Shown: piece by piece, positions 59,071 through 64,000 of the stretch
How positions within the stretch are numbered: the first letter of the stretch is position 1
How the letters are laid out: every line of letters begins with the position of its first letter
Assembly: GCA_019775845.1 (NCBI GenBank)
Contig: JADQAV010000059.1
Location: forward strand, 62,001 to 126,000
Reading direction: 5' to 3'
DNA: 64,000 nucleotides
Origin: Myrmaecium sp. VS I D KN 1
Lineage: Eukaryota > Ascomycota > Dothideomycetes > Valsariales > Valsariaceae
The notes under the pieces: generated by a model
What the model was told of the DNA's origin: nothing
Databases searched by the model: none
Seen by the model: only the letters and a program-made list of their open reading frames with translations
Program-made: the position numbers and the translations under genes

Positions 59071-60061
59071 CATCTGTTTAGTGATCTCTATCCCCATCAC
59101 AATGATTGACGAAGAAGAGAAAAAGAGGGAAGGATGCGAGGGTCCTCCCCTCACTTGTAAGCAAGAAGCAGCAGCAGCAGCAGCAGGGCTCTGCCTGCTT
59201 TACCTACGTTACTATTGTGTCCATATATATCCAATGCGATGCATCCCATCCCCTTCCTCCATTCCCCGGTACCGGATCTCCGATCCGCTTGTTCTCCGTC
59301 GGATACTTTTTCTCTTCTTTTTCCTTTCCCGCTCCTTCTTCTCATTTGATGGGGGCGTTCTTTGGTTCGGTTCTTTTGGGGGGGAGGGGGGGGGGCGCAA
59401 GGATGGAAGGGGAGATGGGATGGTTACGGCTACTGTTGCTGCTGCTGTTTCGGTAAATTTTGTTTTTATTTTTTTTCTCTCTTCTTCCGTTTGACCACGT
59501 CGGGTTCACCATATTAACGATGGGTGAGATGGGGAAAAGGATGGGGGGGTAAGGGATCTTCTCAAGGCCCCGCGACAGCGGCCATGGCGCCGTGTCCTGA
59601 AGCTTGGGGATAGATGAACAGAGCGATATGATTTGGTATGGGGATGAAGCGCGGAAATGAGAGAGCAGGATGGGGAGCACGGGGGAGGAAGAAGGGGTTT
59701 TTGGTATTGACTAGGGTGGAGAGGGTGAACTCGGAAGATATAAAGAGGAAGGAAAAGGAGGGTGGACGTGGCGTGTATGATATCTACTCTGTAAGGCGGC
59801 TTCGGTTGTGTTTTCTCCCACTTCTTCTTCATTTTCATGATGTTGCATCACTGAGGAACACCGTCATCCCCTAACGAGATGAGAGAAAGGAGAACTCTGG
59901 TCTGACCGTTCATGGATACAAATCCCGATGGAAGAGGGGAAAAAAGACGGAGACGGATCCTTCAATTGGAACAGCCATCCTTCCCTGAACCACCGTCCGC
60001 CACACCAGCCCGCCCAAAGACAAGCAACCCAACATGCAACAAGACATCATCCGTCGCCGGC
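59071..60061. other. convergent 3' flanks, polymerase iota / clc1
   Basis: Low-complexity T- and G-rich 3' untranslated sequence, including a short (AGC)n run near 59167-59186. No gene is supported. Confidence 0.55.
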
Positions 60062-60952
60062 TTAATAACCCGTCGCACCAGGGGCCTTCTCATCCTTCCG
60101 CAAGCTCAGCAGCAGCTCCCGGAAGCGCGCCTTCTCGGAGCCGGAGCCGCCGCCGCGGGCGCCCTTGCCGCTCAGGTCGACGAGCTTGGCGATGCGCTCC
60201 CAGCTGGTGCCGCCGGCGGTGGTGTCGTCGCGGCTGTTCAGGAACTCCTCGGCCTCGCGGCGCGTCTGCGCCATCTGCTTCTCGCGCTTGGCGTTGTAGT
60301 TCTCGTAGAAGGCGTCGATGTTCTGCTGGGCCTCCTGGATCGTCTGGGCCTTCTTCTCCGCGGCGCGCTCCTCCCGGTGCTGGATCTGGAGGTCGCGGCG
60401 CTCGCGCCATTCGCGGATCACTTCGGGCTCGTCTTCTTCTTCTGCCTGGGCGTGCGGCTGCGGTGTAAAGGAGGAGATGGGGGCGCCGGGCAGGTAGGGC
60501 AGTGTGCTGCCGGTGATGGTGCCGCCGGGTGCCATGTGCTATGTGGGCTGGATCAGCTGGGTGCTCGGTAATGGAGCGCGTATCAGGTTATACGGACCTC
60601 GTTTGTGGTGTCGATCGCCGGGAAGGAGCTCTGGAATTCCGACTCGTCAGCGGTGCCGCTGGCACCGAAGTCACCACCTCCACCTAGCAAGTCGTTGTCT
60701 CCGGCGTCCTCCACCGTTGCGGCGAGGTTGTCGGCGTCGGTTGCGAATTGGTTGGCGTCATCGCCCAGCAGAGCCCGTTCGCGGGAGAGGAAGTCATCGG
60801 CGTCGGCGGCCTCGCCGACGAGATCGAGGTTCGCTTCGCCGCGCGGTTCTGTATTTCCTATGGGGTTGTGCGTGAGATTCCTGCTGTACGGATGAGCTGT
60901 GGATGTACGTACCCGCATCGATCTCCTCTAAGGAGGGAAATCTGTCGGCCAT
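60062..60952 (-). CDS. clc1: clathrin light chain
   Basis: Three exons: 60952-60913, 60857-60598, 60538-60062, giving 258 residues. It begins MADRFPSLEEID and is acidic to about residue 100 (DDFLSRERALLGDD). After VAPGGTITG-like sequence (here HMAPGGTITGSTLPYLPG) comes the heavy-chain-binding helix: EVIREWRERRDLQIQHREERAAEKK, DAFYENYNAKREKQ and SWERIAKLVDLS, the hallmark order of fungal clathrin light chains. The protein regulates clathrin triskelion assembly on Golgi, endosome and plasma-membrane coats. The second donor is GTCCGT, atypical, but the phase-0 join to CACATG keeps the family sequence. It is head-to-head with rtt103, 377 bp apart. Confidence 0.93.
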
Positions 60953-61329
60953 GTTGGAGATGTGAGGTTGGTGGGTGAGCGGTTGTGACAGGCTGTGAGT
61001 TCAACCAAGGTATGTAGAATAAGGACGCCGAGAGTTCGGAACTTCAAAGGGTTAGAGTAGTGGGCGTGCGGTGTGCGGCGTGCGGCGTGGATTGTTTGTG
61101 TAGATGAGGTACTTAGGTGTCCAGGAGTCCAAGAAGCATGGACGATGCGACTCCGGGGAATCGTCAGCTCCGACCGGGAACTTCCGTGGGAGCTTCAGGT
61201 TGGCCTTGAGACCTGAGCTGCAACAACAACACGCACACTTCCGGGGCCTTCACTCGAGACAATTCTTGAGCCCAGGAATATTGCCCAACGTCGAAGCACG
61301 CCCCGCTAGTAGCTCGGCGCAGGTTCATC
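60953..61329. promoter_or_regulatory. bidirectional promoter, clc1 / rtt103
   Basis: The 377 bp between two divergent start codons must hold the promoters and 5' leaders of both genes. It contains a GTGTGCGGC-type short repeat near 61068-61085. No TATA box is evident. Confidence 0.5.
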
Positions 61330-62854
61330 ATGGCGTACACGGATGACGCCGTTCAAGCTAAGCTCTCTGCGCTCAATGAGACGCAAGAAGCTATCGTCAC
61401 TGTAGCTCAATGGATCATGTTCCACAGGTATATAATCTCGACACAGTCACTTCCGCATTGGACTGCAGCTGATACCTCTACCAAACCAGGCGACATGCTG
61501 AGAGGACGGCTCAGATCTGGATCGGTCGTCTCAAGGATGGAAGTCCTCCGAAGAAACTCAACCTGATCTACCTTGCCAATGGTACGTTTGAGAAGATAGC
61601 AAAAGTTCAGCGACCACGACTGACTGTTATGCAGAAGTAGTGCAGCAATCCAAAGCCCGCAAGAAGACCGAGTTCGTGAACGCGTTCTCTCCGGTAAGTC
61701 ATGTCACCAGACGCATCCTACCTCGACTGGCGCAATTGACAATGTACAGTTGATTGTCGAGGCCGCCGGGCTGGCCTACAAAGGTTCGCCCTACGAGATT
61801 CAGCAGAAGATACGCCGCGTGATTGAAGTCTGGCGCCAGCGACAGATATTCGATCCTCCTATACAAGATGCGATCGAAGCGAAGGTTGACGGTATGCGCA
61901 TGCCAACCTTGGACAATCGTACGAGACGGGCGGCTAACTTTCTACACATCAGATTTAGACAAGACTCGCAACACAAAGAAGCCCGCTTTGGGCGGATCGT
62001 TATTCTCGAGCTCAGCACCGTCTGCGCCCGCCGAGCTTCAGCCGCTCATTCCTCTACAAAATAATCTCTCGAAGGCCGAGGTCGCATCGCGTCCACTAGT
62101 GAAAGCGTCCACTGAAGAATACGAGAAGCTCACCAACCCTGCGAACCCCGTTCCGACCCCTCCGCTGCACGCTGCACGTCTCAGCTCTCTCCTCAAGACG
62201 CTTGCGAACGCGGAAGGTGCTGTAGCCGAAAGCATCAAAGCTCGTCGCGCACTTATTGACGGGCTTGAGAAGATGCTGGGTGCTAATAAGACGGCTCTCG
62301 CCCAGGAGGAGACCCAGCACTTTGAGCTCATGACCCGCAAGTCAGCTATTGAAGCGAAGAAGCGGGAAGTCGAGGATGGAATCATGCGCGGGTTGTCCGC
62401 AGACCAGACCAACCCTGCCTATGCGGATGATGATGGCCTTGCGCGCCCTGACATGGAAGAGCTTACTCCTCCGCCCGTCGAGGCCTTGACTCCCGTGGGT
62501 TCACCCGCTAGAGCTCCGTCTTACACCACCACCACCGGCGCGGACGTGATCGAGGAGCAGCCGGTCAATCGCAACGAACCACCGCCGGACCCAGCCTTCT
62601 TGACCCAGGGAACGATGTATCTAAACAACGAACCGCACCCCGGCACGGACCTCCTCTCAAGTCTTCATCGCCCTGCAATCCCTCAGCGCGAGCGTAGCGA
62701 AGACGGCGTGAACGGCGGTCTTGACCATGCTGGAAAGAGAAGGAGGATCGGCAGTGGAAATCAGGCCGATGAGTTGGCCGAGTTTGCCAAGGAGGATGCG
62801 ATGGCCGGCTTGGATGCGGACGTTGCAGAGATGCTAGCTGCTGAGGGGAAGTAG
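61330..62854 (+). CDS. rtt103: Rtt103-like CTD-interacting protein (CID)
   Basis: Five exons: 61330-61427, 61490-61581, 61635-61693, 61750-61891, 61953-62854, giving 430 residues. The CID domain occupies about 1-135: KLSALNETQEAIVTVAQWIMFHRRHAE, AQIWIGRLKDGSPPKKLNLIYLANEVVQQSKARKK, EFVNAFSP and IRRVIEVWRQRQIF. This fold binds Ser2-phosphorylated repeats of the RNA polymerase II C-terminal domain. In yeast, Rtt103 recruits the Rat1 exonuclease for transcription termination; the animal counterparts are RPRD1A/B. A helical coiled-coil region follows (about 195-280), then a Pro-rich tail with a basic patch (GKRRRIGS) and an acidic C-terminus. All four junctions keep frame and domain continuity. 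Confidence 0.9.
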
Positions 62855-63419
62855 CGTTTGCCGGTCCATGATCATCTGGCTGTTGTCGCGATTTGAGCGG
62901 GATAAAACTTTCGTATGGTCTGAAGCGTGGTTTGTTCGGGGAAATCCCAGAAGAGATAGCTAGCTGTCATGTTGGCGGTCCGGATGAAGTCGGAATGGTA
63001 TATCACTTCGGCAATGATACAAGAGTGCTTAATGATGGCTCTATACTAGAGTCCGCGTACAATTACGGTGAATCATCACTATTTGGAAGGTTTGGTGGCC
63101 TTGGGCATCTCGCAAGCCTGGGCACGTTTGCAAGCAAACCGCCCGCGGGCCGCTTCATCGTGATGTGGTCCAAGCTCTTCCAGCTCGAGAACCTTCGACT
63201 GCAACAGCAACCAACTCAAACACATACCCGTCATCGTTGAGTCCTCTTGTGCTGTACAAAGCTGTCTTTGAACCAATATTCTCACTCTACTGAACTCCCC
63301 GATACGACTGAGGTCTACCGGGCAAAAGAAATCGTCACGGAAGGCTAGAGTTGCTTGTACCCCGCCATACGACACAACCCCGCGGTCATCCTTTCAAGCT
63401 TCCGCCTAGGTCTCGCGTC
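62855..63419. other. intergenic, rtt103 / cdc37
   Basis: Holds the rtt103 3' region and the cdc37 promoter. A GAA-nn-TTC pair at 63189-63196 is too short to call a heat-shock element. No gene is supported. Confidence 0.5.
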
Positions 63420-64000
63420 ATGCCAGTCGACTACAGCAAATGGGTAAGTGCTGCTGCGTGGTTTGGCATGGTCAACAAGACCAAACTAATCCGTTGCCAG
63501 GACGCGCTGGAGCTCAGCGACGACTCCGACATCGAAGTCCACCCCAACGTCGACAAGCGGTCCTTCATCCGCGCGAAGCAAGCGCAGATCCACCAGGAGC
63601 GCGAGCGCCGACGACACCAGATCAAGACCCTCAAGTACGAGCGCATCATCAACGATGGCCTCATCGACCGCATCGACCGGCTGCTCACCGCGCTGAAGTC
63701 CCACAAGGGCAGCTCGCAAACCGCGGATGAGCTGGTGTTGCAGTCGCTGATCGAATCGTCGGGCGACCCGGCGGCGGACTCTCCGCCGCCTCCGCCGGAA
63801 GGCGTGCACGAGCATGTGAAGGACAAGCCGACGTACTCTCGGATGATGGCGTCGTTGGTGGACGACCTGAAGAAGAAGGTGGATGAGTCGAAGGCGGAGA
63901 ACAGGTATGAGAAGTTCATTGAGGAGATCACGGCGGAGAAGAAGAAGGTGGAGGATCTGCAGAAGCAGTTGCTGGCGAAGCTGGAGGAGCTGGAGAAGGA
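63420..64000 (+). CDS. cdc37: Cdc37 Hsp90 co-chaperone (5' part)
   Basis: Exon 1 (63420-63443) encodes MPVDYSKW and exon 2 starts at 63501 with DALELSDDSDIEVHPNVDKRSFIRAKQ; the reading frame runs off the window end. VDYSKWD-LE-SDDSD-EVHPNVD is the highly conserved Cdc37 N-terminus, whose Ser in LSDDSD is the casein kinase 2 site needed for kinase-client binding. A long charged coiled coil follows (IHQERERRRHQIKTLKYE; KYEKF-IEEITAEKKK-type). Cdc37 delivers protein kinases to Hsp90. Only about the first 174 residues are visible. The intron after codon 8 is phase 0. Confidence 0.93.
   Translation, partial: MPVDYSKWVSAAAWFGMVNKTKLIRCQDALELSDDSDIEVHPNVDKRSFIRAKQAQIHQERERRRHQIKTLKYERIINDGLIDRIDRLLTALKSHKGSSQTADELVLQSLIESSGDPAADSPPPPPEGVHEHVKDKPTYSRMMASLVDDLKKKVDESKAENRYEKFIEEITAEKKKVEDLQKQLLAKLEELEK

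Noticed and set aside
63178-63196. Heat-shock element upstream of cdc37
   Set aside because: Only one GAA-nn-TTC pair is in register; the third TTC is out of the 5-bp phase needed for Hsf1 binding.

Overview
This window is nuclear DNA of a filamentous ascomycete (Pezizomycotina). Genes have zero to seven short introns (about 48-270 nt, GT..AG), long GC-rich coding blocks and spacers of 0.4-5 kb. Several products are typical of filamentous fungi: the ERMES subunit Mdm34, a PtaB-type LIM-binding protein, a velvet-like protein and a fungal DNA polymerase iota. I cannot resolve the class. Twenty protein genes are supported. No tRNA, rRNA, CRISPR array or intact mobile element was seen.

Layout. 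1-9.3 kb: mdm34 (-) and a heme catalase (+). 9.3-14.2 kb: a Cti6-like PHD protein (+) and a secreted GPI-anchored PLC-like phosphodiesterase (-). 14.2-25 kb is gene-poor: two unrecognised intronless genes (+) on either side of a minisatellite and a 24-bp perfect palindrome, then 5.1 kb with no credible gene. 25-35.6 kb: velvet-like gene (+), six-exon yra1 (+), STRAP WD40 gene (-), cupin gene (-), mdl1 (-). 38-50 kb: FAD/NADP reductase without a flavodoxin domain (+), ptaB (-), eight-exon vma2 (+). 50.9-64 kb: methyltransferase with a mitochondrial-type leader and a membrane-like C-terminus (-), Ser-rich protein with a PP1-docking motif (-), DNA polymerase iota (+), clathrin light chain (-), rtt103 (+) and the 5' part of cdc37 (+, cut by the window end).

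The genes do not form a pathway or cluster. Most are housekeeping functions: mitochondria-ER contact (mdm34), mitochondrial export (mdl1), chromatin and transcription (cti6, ptaB, rtt103), mRNA export (yra1), vacuolar acidification (vma2), vesicle coats (clc1), chaperoning (cdc37), DNA damage tolerance (polymerase iota) and peroxide removal (catalase). Splice junctions were chosen by reading frame and family conservation, without transcript data.

The most unusual observations are: (1) sense-strand base composition flips from C-rich to G-rich in the last 100-450 nt of most genes; (2) a 6-nt micro-exon in polymerase iota carries a catalytic aspartate; (3) the reductase has a four-cysteine motif where a flavodoxin domain would be expected; (4) an isolated 24-bp perfect palindrome lies in the gene-poor stretch.
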